From NCBI GenBank assembly GCA_002293475.1, contig DBDG01000022.1:1-56589 (forward strand): a stretch of DNA of 56,589 nt, in the 5' to 3' direction. Below the pieces are notes generated by a model, which saw only the letters and a list, made by a program, of their open reading frames with translations, did not search any database and was not told the origin of the DNA. The position numbers and the translations under genes were made by a program. This DNA comes from Lachnospiraceae bacterium UBA938 (lineage in GTDB: Bacteria > Bacillota > Clostridia > Lachnospirales > Lachnospiraceae). How positions within the stretch are numbered: the stretch's first letter is position 1; each line of letters opens with the position of its first letter. Shown here one piece after another: positions 27,336-35,544 of the stretch.

Positions 27336-28031
27336 TTGGATCGTGTAATAAATCAATGGAATCAAGCAGCTATGAGTTATTCGGAATTTGAAGCCACCTC
27401 TAGATATTCAGGCTACTGCAGAGAGTTTGCTTCCCGGCACTTTCAAGATATTAAAAACAAAAAGGTTCTGGACGCTGGGTGCGGGAATGGTGAGTACACA
27501 CATATTTTGGCGCAGAATGGCGGCATTGTAACAGCTTGCGACGGCTCTTGTGAAATGCTGAGATTAGCACGTGAGAAATACCCGCAATATCAGTTTGATA
27601 AAGCTAATCTGTTGGAAAAATTACCTTATGGGAATCAAGAATTTGACCTTGTTTATTGCAATTTGGTACTGATGGATATTGATCCGATTGACGGGGTCCT
27701 CGCCGAATTTCATAGGATATTGAAAACTAACGGGATATTTTTCTTTTCTATTGTGCATCCAGCTTTTTATTTTGCTGATTGGGATAAAAATGCGCAGGGC
27801 GTTATTATTTCTAAGAATGTTAAAGAATACATAACGCCATTCCCAAAACTGCAGAATAATTGGGGTGGCACCATGCTGTTTCATAGGCCTGTCTCATACT
27901 ACTATAACAAGATTGCCGCAAGCGGATTTTGCTTAAAGGAAATGTTTGAACCGTCGGTTTATGAAGAAGCAAAAATTCCGGACATTCCGCTTTATCTGTT
28001 CACTGAGTTTTTAAAGATTGATCCGCACTGA
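27336..28031 (+). CDS. Class I SAM-dependent methyltransferase
   Basis: A 231-residue methyltransferase of the UbiE/type 11 group. Motif I VLDAGCGNGEYTHIL is at about residues 43-57, followed by the acidic loop (VTACDGSCEMLRLAREKYP), motif II region FDLVYCNLVLMDI and post-motif FHRILKTNGIFFFSIVHPAFY. Substrate unknown. The start is most likely TTG 27336, because GGAGG at 27323-27327 is 8 nt upstream; GTG 27321 would place that site inside the gene. It follows the ABC exporter by 20 nt and may be the last gene of that operon. Confidence 0.88.
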   Translation: MDRVINQWNQAAMSYSEFEATSRYSGYCREFASRHFQDIKNKKVLDAGCGNGEYTHILAQNGGIVTACDGSCEMLRLAREKYPQYQFDKANLLEKLPYGNQEFDLVYCNLVLMDIDPIDGVLAEFHRILKTNGIFFFSIVHPAFYFADWDKNAQGVIISKNVKEYITPFPKLQNNWGGTMLFHRPVSYYYNKIAASGFCLKEMFEPSVYEEAKIPDIPLYLFTEFLKIDPH

Positions 28032-28090
28032 TCCAAGGCAAAGAAAAAGTACCATCCCCAAGGATCATAGCCTCAAAAACAGTACCTCAG

Positions 28091-28163
28091 TGCGCCTCCA
28101 GGGACTCGAACCCTGGACAAATAGATTAAGAGTCTACTGCTCTACCAACTGAGCTAGAGGCGC
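28091..28163 (-). tRNA. tRNA-Lys (anticodon CUU)
   Basis: On the minus strand: acceptor GCGCCTC/GAGGCGC, D-arm GCTC-AGTTGGTA-GAGC, anticodon stem GTAGA/TCTAT enclosing CTCTTAA (anticodon CTT), T-arm CAGGG-TTCGAGT-CCCTG, discriminator A. 73 nt, CCA not encoded. Reads AAG. Confidence 0.97.
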
Positions 28164-28195
28164 GTTTATCATATAATAGTAAGAATGTCCTAGTG

Positions 28196-28224
28196 TTGCA
28201 ACGCAAGTGTAATTATAGTATAAT
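28196..28224 (+). promoter_or_regulatory. Possible sigma-A promoter toward tatD
   Basis: TTGCAA at 28196-28201, 17-bp spacer, TATAAT at 28219-28224. It overlaps the oppositely directed tRNA-Lys promoter. The leader to tatD would be about 130 nt. Confidence 0.5.
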
Positions 28225-28240
28225 GTCAAATAGTTTGCAA
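28212..28240 (-). promoter_or_regulatory. Sigma-A promoter of tRNA-Lys
   Basis: Minus strand: TTGCAA (28235-28240), 17-bp spacer, TATAAT (28212-28217). Transcription would start near 28205, about 40 nt before the mature tRNA. Confidence 0.6.
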
Positions 28241-28361
28241 GTATTTTTTACAAAAATAAGTGATTTTATGCGTTATTGGATTTTAAGGGCAGAAGATATG
28301 CCGTAGATAGGCAGAGGATATTAGGAAAGAGGCAGGATCTAACGCCAATGGTGAGGGACGT

Positions 28362-29147
28362 ATGATATTTGAAACACATGCGCACTATGATGACAAGGTG
28401 TTTGATGATGACCGGGAGGAATTGCTTTCATCGTTTCATGAAAAGGGTATCGGCTATGTCGTAAATGTAGGAGCCAGTATTCAGTCGGTAAAGGATACCA
28501 TAGAATTGATGGGAAAATACCCTTTTATCTATGGGGCTCTAGGGGTTCATCCTTCGGAAACGGCGGAACTGAACCAGGAGAATTGTGAATGGCTGAAGGA
28601 ACAGTGTCTTCAGAATCATCGTCATAACCACGGGGGAAAAGTGGTTGCGGTGGGGGAAATCGGCCTTGATTATTATTGGGATGCTCCTGATCGCTCGATA
28701 CAAAAGGAGTGGTTTATCTGGCAGCTTAAAATGGCCGAAGCAGTGCGCCTCCCGGTTATCATCCATTCGCGGGAGGCGGCCAAGGATACGGCGGAGATTT
28801 TAAAAAAACACAAGCCACAAACGATCGGTGGGGTTATGCACTGTTATTCATATTCAAAGGAAATGGCCAGGGAGTTTCTGGACATGGGTTTTTATATTGG
28901 GATCGGGGGCGTCGTGACTTTCAGTAATGCTAAAAAGCTTAAGGAGGCCGTGGCATATATTCCCCTTGACCGGATCCTTCTGGAAACCGACAGTCCTTAT
29001 CTTGCCCCCGTGCCATATCGCGGAAAGAGAAATTCTTCCTTGAATCTGCCGTTGGTTGCGGAAGAAATCGCCAGGCTGAAAGGTGTAGGTTTCCAAGAGG
29101 TAATCGACAGTACCGCCAAGAATGCCAGAGAATTATTTGGGATCTAA
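28362..29147 (+). CDS. tatD: TatD-family metal-dependent deoxyribonuclease
   Basis: A 261-residue TatD-type hydrolase with all metal ligands visible: N-terminal HAH (residues 6-8), GEIGLDYYWD, IHSREA, MHCYSYS and LLETDSPYLAP. The family are 3'-5' exonucleases and DNA-repair-linked nucleases. In clostridia it commonly lies near rsmA (ksgA), as it does here, with an ABC exporter pair between. ATG 28362 has GAGGG 6 nt upstream. Confidence 0.94.
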   Translation: MIFETHAHYDDKVFDDDREELLSSFHEKGIGYVVNVGASIQSVKDTIELMGKYPFIYGALGVHPSETAELNQENCEWLKEQCLQNHRHNHGGKVVAVGEIGLDYYWDAPDRSIQKEWFIWQLKMAEAVRLPVIIHSREAAKDTAEILKKHKPQTIGGVMHCYSYSKEMAREFLDMGFYIGIGGVVTFSNAKKLKEAVAYIPLDRILLETDSPYLAPVPYRGKRNSSLNLPLVAEEIARLKGVGFQEVIDSTAKNARELFGI

Positions 29148-29267
29148 TCAGCTTACCGGCTTTTACTTAATGATATATTATCACAAAGGAAAATTCGTTG
29201 CCAACTCTTATTTTAGGAATGTTAAGATCACCGATATGCCGGAGCTTTCATAGCAGATAGGAGCCGT

Positions 29268-29987
29268 ATGATTCAAATACATAATTTAACCAAAAAATAT
29301 GGAAAGCTGCTTGCTAACGACAATATTACCTTGTCAGTGGAAGCGGGCAAGCTGGCGGTGCTGCTCGGACCCAACGGAGCGGGGAAATCAACATTGATTA
29401 AGTCCGTCTGTGGTCTGTTGCGTTTTAAGGGTGACATCTCAATTGACGGCCATGACAGCCGTTCGCTTGAAGCAAAGCGGATTCTGGGCTATGTTCCGGA
29501 GTTTCCCGTGCTGTATCCGATGCTGACTGTGGATGAGCATCTGGAATTTATTGCCAAAGCCTATCGGCTTGAGCAATGGGAAGAATATGCCGAGGTGTTA
29601 TTACGTCGTTTTGAACTGGACGACAAGAAAAACAAGTTAGGTAAGGAACTATCCAAGGGCATGCAGCAGAAGGTAAGCATCTGTTGTGCTTTGCTTCCCA
29701 GACCGAAGGCCGTGATACTTGACGAGCCGCTGGTCGGCTTGGATCCACACGGTATCCGAGAGCTGAAAGCAATGATTGCCGATATCCGTAACGAGGGAAA
29801 TGCGCTGCTGATCAGCACACATATGATCGACAGCATGGAAGAGAACTGGGATATTACTTATATAATGCAAGCCGGTAAAATCGTCAGAGAGTGCCGCCGG
29901 GAGGAAAGCAGCGGCAGCGAAAGTTTGGAAGATATCTATTTCTCGATCACGGAAGGCAAAGACAAAAAGGGGGCACGGGATGAATAG
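29268..29987 (+). CDS. ABC transporter ATP-binding protein
   Basis: A 239-residue ATPase with Walker A GPNGAGKST (about 34-42), Q-loop region GYVPEFPVLYPMLTVDEHL, signature LSKGMQQKV, Walker B AVILDEPLVGLDPHG and H-loop STHM. The signature is LSKGM, as in EcsA-like and bacteriocin/export-type ATPases. It overlaps its permease partner by 8 bp and would energise it. ATG 29268 has AGGAG 5 nt upstream. Confidence 0.93.
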   Translation: MIQIHNLTKKYGKLLANDNITLSVEAGKLAVLLGPNGAGKSTLIKSVCGLLRFKGDISIDGHDSRSLEAKRILGYVPEFPVLYPMLTVDEHLEFIAKAYRLEQWEEYAEVLLRRFELDDKKNKLGKELSKGMQQKVSICCALLPRPKAVILDEPLVGLDPHGIRELKAMIADIRNEGNALLISTHMIDSMEENWDITYIMQAGKIVRECRREESSGSESLEDIYFSITEGKDKKGARDE

Positions 29988-31575
29988 TCTGGCATACCTG
30001 ATTATACGGAGTGCGAAAAACCGCCTGCTTCAGTTATTGCGCAGTCCCGGCAAGCTGATCATGTATTTACTGGTAATTGGGATGATTGCCGGAGCCTTTA
30101 TGACTTCTATGTTTGCCAGGAATCAGAGGGAGGAGTTTGCTGAGCTTTTCTGGCTGAAGGGCATCCTTTTTGCCTTAATCCTGTTTTTCTTCATTACCGC
30201 CATAATAAAAGGACTGAAGAGCGGTGATGTTATCTTTAATATGAATGACGTAAACCTGTTGTTTGTGTCACCCTTAAGTCCTCAGAGCATCCTGCTTTAT
30301 GGTGTTGTTAAGATGATGAGCTCGTCGTTTCTAGCGGGTTTTTTTATATTATTTCAAAGCAATACACTGGGTGTGTCATTCGGGATTCACTTTGACGATA
30401 TATTGCTGATACTGCTGGGGTTCATTCTGGCCGTAAGCTTTATGCAGATTGTAACACTTTTAATTTACAGCATGACGAACGGCAATAAAAAGAGGAAAAT
30501 GGCGGTGCGGCTTATTGCTATTGCATTATTTGTGCCGCTGGCAGCAACCGCCGGATGGCAATTGGTGCAAACCAACGGTAGTCTCATGGAAATGCTCACC
30601 TATCTGCTGCAATCGCCGGTTTTGTCATGGACACCGGTGGTCGGCTGGACATCGGAAGGTGCTTTGGCTTTTATTGCCGGAAATATTACTTGGGGCGGCG
30701 TTTATTGGGGACTTATCATTGCGTCGGGCATAGTGATGATCCTATATATCATGAGAAGTAATATTGATTATTATGAAGATGTATTGGTCGCCTCGGAAAT
30801 CGCTTTTGAGAGAAAGCGCGCTGTAGCAGAAGGTCAAATCAATAACATGGCGGTGTCAGGCCGAAAAGTCCGGGTGGCGGCAACAGGGATTCGTGGCGCT
30901 GGCGCATCAGCGATCTTTTATAAACATCTCCGGGAAGCCTTCCGCTCCAATCGTCTTGGCCTATGGAGCACATCTTCCTTGCTCATGGTGGCTGCTGTTG
31001 CTTTTTATGCGTGGATTTTTTCCAAATCAGATTTCAACGGCCCATTATTATTTATATTAGGATTATTGATGTGGATACAGCTTTTTATGACCGGTACAGG
31101 ACGTGGGTTGAGAGAGCTGTATAATCATTATATTTATATGATACCTGAGCCACCTTTTCAGAAGGTGGTATGGAGCAATATAGAAACTGTCTTTAAAAAC
31201 CTGATAGAAGGCTTGCTCATGTTTGGGTTTGCCGGTATTATTTTACGTGAATCTTTTTTAATGATAATGATGGCGGTTTTAGTATTTACATTATTTTGCC
31301 TGTTGTCTATTGGCTTGAACTATCTGTCGATGCGATGGACAGGTGCGGATATCAGTGCGGGCTTATTGGTGGCACTCTATTTTTTTGGCACCTTTATTAT
31401 TATGATGCCGGGAATGATAGCGGCGGTGATAATTGGCTTATTTGCCGGGACGTGGGGAGTTCCTATCGGAATGGCAGTCCTTGCGGGGTGGGAGCTTCTG
31501 GCAGCAATGGGGTGCTTTGCCCTTTCCAAAGGCATCATTCACAGCTGTGACATGCCGGTTATAAAGACAAAATAG
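29980..31575 (+). CDS. Putative ABC exporter permease
   Basis: A 531-residue integral membrane protein with about 12 helices in two halves joined by a cytoplasmic segment (about residues 265-320: SEIAFERKRAVAEGQINNMAVSGRKVRVAATGIRGAGASAIFYKHLREAFRSNR). This fits the family annotated as putative ABC exporter. The YEDVLVASEIAFERKRA segment is typical of that family. It partners the preceding ATPase; ATG 29980 has AAGGGGG upstream and overlaps it. Substrate unknown. The tatD-ABC-ABC-rsmA order may be one transcription unit. Confidence 0.82.
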   Translation: MNSLAYLIIRSAKNRLLQLLRSPGKLIMYLLVIGMIAGAFMTSMFARNQREEFAELFWLKGILFALILFFFITAIIKGLKSGDVIFNMNDVNLLFVSPLSPQSILLYGVVKMMSSSFLAGFFILFQSNTLGVSFGIHFDDILLILLGFILAVSFMQIVTLLIYSMTNGNKKRKMAVRLIAIALFVPLAATAGWQLVQTNGSLMEMLTYLLQSPVLSWTPVVGWTSEGALAFIAGNITWGGVYWGLIIASGIVMILYIMRSNIDYYEDVLVASEIAFERKRAVAEGQINNMAVSGRKVRVAATGIRGAGASAIFYKHLREAFRSNRLGLWSTSSLLMVAAVAFYAWIFSKSDFNGPLLFILGLLMWIQLFMTGTGRGLRELYNHYIYMIPEPPFQKVVWSNIETVFKNLIEGLLMFGFAGIILRESFLMIMMAVLVFTLFCLLSIGLNYLSMRWTGADISAGLLVALYFFGTFIIMMPGMIAAVIIGLFAGTWGVPIGMAVLAGWELLAAMGCFALSKGIIHSCDMPVIKTK

Positions 31576-31577
31576 GC

Positions 31578-32474
31578 ATGAGCGGCAGGGAATATATGGG
31601 GTATGACATGGCATATTTAGGAACGCCTTCCAATACGGCAGCAGTTTTACAAAAGCATAGTTTTTCGATCCGGAAGAAATATGGTCAGAATTTTTTGACA
31701 GACCGCCATATCCTGGAAAAGATTATTGCCGCGGCACAAATCACCAAAGAAGACTGTGTCCTGGAAATCGGGCCGGGAATCGGCACGATGACCCAGTATC
31801 TGGCTGAGGCGGCGGGAACCGTTGTCGCGGTGGAGATTGATAAGGAATTGATCCCGATTTTGCAGGAAACGCTTGCGGAATATGACAATGTAGTAATCAA
31901 GAATGAAGATATCTTGAAAATAGATATTCACCAAATTGTAGCGGAATATCATGGCGGGAAGCCAGTTAAAGTGGTGGCCAACCTCCCTTATTATATTACC
32001 ACTCCGATTATTATGGCTCTTTTTGAACAAAAGGTGCCTTTGACAAGCATGACGGTCATGGTTCAGAAAGAAGTGGCCGAACGTATGCAGGTAGGCCCTG
32101 GAACCAAGGATTACGGGGCGCTGTCGCTGGCGGTGCAGTATTATGCTAAGCCGGAAATCGTAATGCATGTTCCGCCAGGCTGTTTTATTCCGCGTCCTAA
32201 GGTGGGGAGCGCGGTAATCAGGATGGTCAGGCACGAGAAGCCGCCGGCAAAAGCGGCTGACGAAGCGTTTTTATTTGCGGTGATCCGGGCTTCTTTTAAC
32301 CAGCGCCGGAAAACACTGGCGAATGCGCTGGCCAACGCGGAAGGATTATCCGTAAGCCGGGAACAAGTGGCTGAGACCCTGAAAGAAATGGGGTTAAGCG
32401 AAGCGATTCGTGGAGAAGCGCTGAACTTGCAGCAGTTTGCCGAGCTGGCCAACTGTCTGAGCGGTTTTGTGTGA
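31578..32474 (+). CDS. rsmA: 16S rRNA dimethyladenosine transferase
   Basis: RsmA (KsgA), up to 298 residues. It shows the family opening IRKKYGQNFLTDRHILEKI, SAM motif EIGPGIGTMTQYL, VVAVEIDKELIP, catalytic NLPYYITTPI and the C-terminal RASFNQRRKTLANAL. It dimethylates two adjacent adenosines of helix 45 in 16S rRNA, a late step of 30S assembly. The start is uncertain: ATG 31578 (only 2 nt after the permease stop, weak site), 31596 (AGGG 6 nt upstream) or 31608 (GGGG upstream); all keep the catalytic domain complete. Confidence 0.95.
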   Translation: MSGREYMGYDMAYLGTPSNTAAVLQKHSFSIRKKYGQNFLTDRHILEKIIAAAQITKEDCVLEIGPGIGTMTQYLAEAAGTVVAVEIDKELIPILQETLAEYDNVVIKNEDILKIDIHQIVAEYHGGKPVKVVANLPYYITTPIIMALFEQKVPLTSMTVMVQKEVAERMQVGPGTKDYGALSLAVQYYAKPEIVMHVPPGCFIPRPKVGSAVIRMVRHEKPPAKAADEAFLFAVIRASFNQRRKTLANALANAEGLSVSREQVAETLKEMGLSEAIRGEALNLQQFAELANCLSGFV

Positions 32475-32623
32475 TTAAGCTCGCCTAAGGTGTAAGATAA
32501 AAGTAAACAAATACAATTATTATGAATACCTAACCATTCTTATCTGAATTAGCTAGACATACAAGATATATGGATAATATTGCTAACTGATCGCCATATA
32601 TTGATAAAACGCGCTATTATATT

Positions 32624-32652
32624 TTGACAATCCTAATGTCATATGGTAAACT
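32624..32652 (+). promoter_or_regulatory. Sigma-A promoter of the TPR/pseudo-AAA+ gene
   Basis: TTGACA at 32624-32629, 17-bp spacer, TAAACT at 32647-32652; about 60 nt before the TTG start at 32718. Confidence 0.7.
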
Positions 32653-32717
32653 TAAAAATAAAATAATAGTGTATTTTGTGTGTTTATAGAAAAGCTAATT
32701 ATAAAGAGGTGGGTGCC

Positions 32718-35468
32718 TTGGATAAATTTGAATACAATGTACGGGCAAATGAAATCAAAGCAATGATAAAAGAAGGGAATTTTTCAGAAGCCGCCGCTAT
32801 TGCCGACACGATTGACTGGAGAAGAGTTAAAAGCGTAATGATGTTATGTACGGTCAGTGATGTATATAAGATCAACCGCCGCTATCGGGAAAGCAAAGAT
32901 ATCTTAAGTTACGCATATGAAAGGAATCCCGGAGGACGCCTTATTTTATACTATCTTTGCGAGCTGTCCTTGAAACTGGACGAGCTTGTGCAAGCGATTG
33001 AATACTACAAAAGATTTGTACAGTTAGCTCCTAAAGACAGTAACCAGTACATTTTATTATATAAAATCTACGAAGCTCAGGAAGTGAGCCTGGAAGAGAG
33101 GCTGCCGGTTTTAGAGGAACTTAAGAGGAGAGATTATAAGGAAAAATGGGCATATGAACTGGCTCACCTTTATCATAGATTGGGGCTGACTTCCAAATGT
33201 GTAGAAGAATGTGATGAATTAATCCTTTGGTTTGGTAAGGGGAAATATGTTACCAAGGCACTTGAGCTAAAGCAGTTACATACCTCGCTTTCAGAAGAGC
33301 AGACCGCAAAGCTGCAGGAGGCCCGTAGCCTTGATGGATATAGAGGAATGCCTGTAGAACAGGCGATGGCCATGGGTCAGGATATTTCCACGGAGCAGGA
33401 AGCTATGGGGGAAGAATACTATTCCGAGCAGCCTATGGATGAAAAAATCGTCGAAGAAAGAATGGAAGAAGATTTTTTTACGGAAGAAGAGACTTATGAA
33501 GAAGGGTATTCTGCTGATGAAGCATCAAACGGTTATGTAGAAACCGATAAGACTCCGCAAGTAACGGAGGATATGGATATCCGGATCAGACCGATAGACA
33601 TAAGCCAGTATAATACTATAAATCTGCAGAATGAACTGGCCGAAAGCATGAAAGAGTTACTGTCAGATACAGAAGAAGCGGAGCCCCAGATACTTCCAGT
33701 GCCTAATGACACCGATGAAATCCGTCTTATCAATGCTACAGAAGTATATTTTGGCAATACAGCAGATATAAACGATCTTAATGAAGCCAAAGAAGTTAAT
33801 GAGAACTTAGAATCAGATATCGAAATAAGCGCCAATATAGAAACCAACGCCATCATAGAAGCAATTGCCATTACAGAAACAAACGACAATACAGCAGTAA
33901 ACAACAACGAAGAAATAAATACCAATACCAAAAAATCGCTCACTAATACCGGCATTATTAAGACTTTTACTAAGCCATCCGGTTATGATGAAATACTTAG
34001 GCAGGAATATGACGGTCAGATCAGCTTGGTCATGCCGGAAGAAAAAAAAGTCGAGAAACAGATTACCGGTCAGTTAAAAATTGATGATATTCTGGCAGAA
34101 TGGGAGCGGCAGAAGAAGGAAATAGAGCAAAAGCGCATGGAAGAAGTACGCAAGAAGGTTCGGAAGCAAACCGACACCTTGTTTGCTGATTTTGATGAAT
34201 CGACCAAATCCGGGCTATTGGAGAAATTGGAAAAAGCCATGATTGACGCAGTTATTCGGGACGGCGGAAAAAATGCAAGCCCCAGTGTCATCAAAGTAGC
34301 CGATATCGGAACGGAAGAGAGACCGGAGATGACTGCGGGAGATTCTGATATTGCAACGGATCCGGAGTTTGAAGAGGTAAGAAGAATATTATCTATGGAT
34401 GATGCCGTTGCGGAAGAAGACGACGGGTTTGATTCCGAAGGAGATGAATCTCTTGCTATAAATGAAAGCATTAATGATATAGAGAAACAGGAAACTGCCA
34501 AGGAAACATTGCGAGAAGGACCGATTACACCGGAAGCATCTTTGGAAACAGAAGAACTGCCGTCACCCGAGGTTTTGGAGGCATCCGTTCCCGACGCTCC
34601 TACATCAGAGGAAACGGCTCAAGACGCTTTCGTTTCGGAAGCATCCACAGAAACAGAAATAGAAGAATTAAACGGGCAAAAGGGAAGCGCTGCTGATGCG
34701 CAGGCAGAGCCGTCAGCAAGAGAATTAAGCGATGATGAAAAAAATAGTTTCGGCCGCTTTGTTAAGCATAAGAAGACCCAGCGGCAATTAGTCAATGCGA
34801 TTGATAATATCAGCATGGCGGCCTATACTGGCAATGTGCTTATTTCCGGCGAAGAAAGTTATGCAACGATACAGGTTGCCAAAGGACTGGTTAAAGAAGT
34901 GCAGCAGTCGGACAGTAATTTTTCCGGTAAGGTGGCCAAAGTATCCGGAGATACTCTCAATAAAAAAGATATCGCGGCCACATTTTCCAAGCTGGAAAAC
35001 GGTGCGGTCATTATTGAAAGAGCATCCCGGTTGAAAGTGGAGACGGTGAAAAAGCTGTTAAAAGTCCTGGAACAGGAAAATACCGGTTTAATAGTAATTT
35101 TAGAAGATAGGAAGACAGTGCTTAACAGACTGGTGGAAAAAAACCCGGAGCTGAATAAGTCTTTTAACCTAAGAATTGATCTCAATGCGCTTGATGACCA
35201 GTCATTGGTAGCTTATGCCAGAAAATATGCCGAAAATATGGAGTATTCCATTGATGATCTGGGAGTACTGGCCTTACATACTAGGATTGCAGATATGCAG
35301 ACAAGCGACCATGAAGTGACGGTTGCGGAAGTTCAGGAGATGGTGGAAGAAGCTATTTACTATGCGGACAAAAAAAATCCTAAGCATTTCTTTGACATTC
35401 TTATCGGTAAGCGATATGATAAAGAGGACATGGTTGTATTAAGGGAAAGCGATTTCATGCATTATTAA
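32718..35468 (+). CDS. TPR-like protein with long disordered acidic region and degenerate AAA+ domain
   Basis: A 916-residue protein of unrecognised function. Residues about 1-200 are helical TPR-like repeats (AAAIADTIDWRRVKSVMML, YRESKDILSYAYERNP, AIEYYKRFVQLAPKDS). Residues about 205-690 are very acidic and low-complexity (E, T, N, I, S), with one coiled basic stretch at about 440-490 (LKIDDILAEWERQKKEIEQ). Residues about 700-905 resemble the AAA+ module of SpoVK/CbbX-type proteins. Walker A is replaced by ISGEESYAT and Walker B by AVIIERASRL, while the downstream VEKNPELNKSF and lid helices remain. No membrane helices. The start is TTG 32718 with AAAGAGGTG upstream; the in-frame TTG at 32676 lacks a site. 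Probably a scaffold or adaptor; transcribed from its own promoter ahead of glgB. Confidence 0.8.
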   Translation: MDKFEYNVRANEIKAMIKEGNFSEAAAIADTIDWRRVKSVMMLCTVSDVYKINRRYRESKDILSYAYERNPGGRLILYYLCELSLKLDELVQAIEYYKRFVQLAPKDSNQYILLYKIYEAQEVSLEERLPVLEELKRRDYKEKWAYELAHLYHRLGLTSKCVEECDELILWFGKGKYVTKALELKQLHTSLSEEQTAKLQEARSLDGYRGMPVEQAMAMGQDISTEQEAMGEEYYSEQPMDEKIVEERMEEDFFTEEETYEEGYSADEASNGYVETDKTPQVTEDMDIRIRPIDISQYNTINLQNELAESMKELLSDTEEAEPQILPVPNDTDEIRLINATEVYFGNTADINDLNEAKEVNENLESDIEISANIETNAIIEAIAITETNDNTAVNNNEEINTNTKKSLTNTGIIKTFTKPSGYDEILRQEYDGQISLVMPEEKKVEKQITGQLKIDDILAEWERQKKEIEQKRMEEVRKKVRKQTDTLFADFDESTKSGLLEKLEKAMIDAVIRDGGKNASPSVIKVADIGTEERPEMTAGDSDIATDPEFEEVRRILSMDDAVAEEDDGFDSEGDESLAINESINDIEKQETAKETLREGPITPEASLETEELPSPEVLEASVPDAPTSEETAQDAFVSEASTETEIEELNGQKGSAADAQAEPSARELSDDEKNSFGRFVKHKKTQRQLVNAIDNISMAAYTGNVLISGEESYATIQVAKGLVKEVQQSDSNFSGKVAKVSGDTLNKKDIAATFSKLENGAVIIERASRLKVETVKKLLKVLEQENTGLIVILEDRKTVLNRLVEKNPELNKSFNLRIDLNALDDQSLVAYARKYAENMEYSIDDLGVLALHTRIADMQTSDHEVTVAEVQEMVEEAIYYADKKNPKHFFDILIGKRYDKEDMVVLRESDFMHY

Positions 35469-35544
35469 TTTCCGTGTTATGACATGTCCGAAAGAGGAAA
35501 GGATAGCATAATATCTTTAAGAGTGTTATGCGAGGGAAATTACG

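Noticed and set aside
33533..34501. Long minus-strand ORFs (33533-33955, 34070-34501) opposite the acidic region of the TPR/pseudo-AAA+ gene.
   Set aside because: They mirror the E/T/S-rich codons of the sense gene, are serine-rich and low-complexity, and lack ribosome-binding sites.
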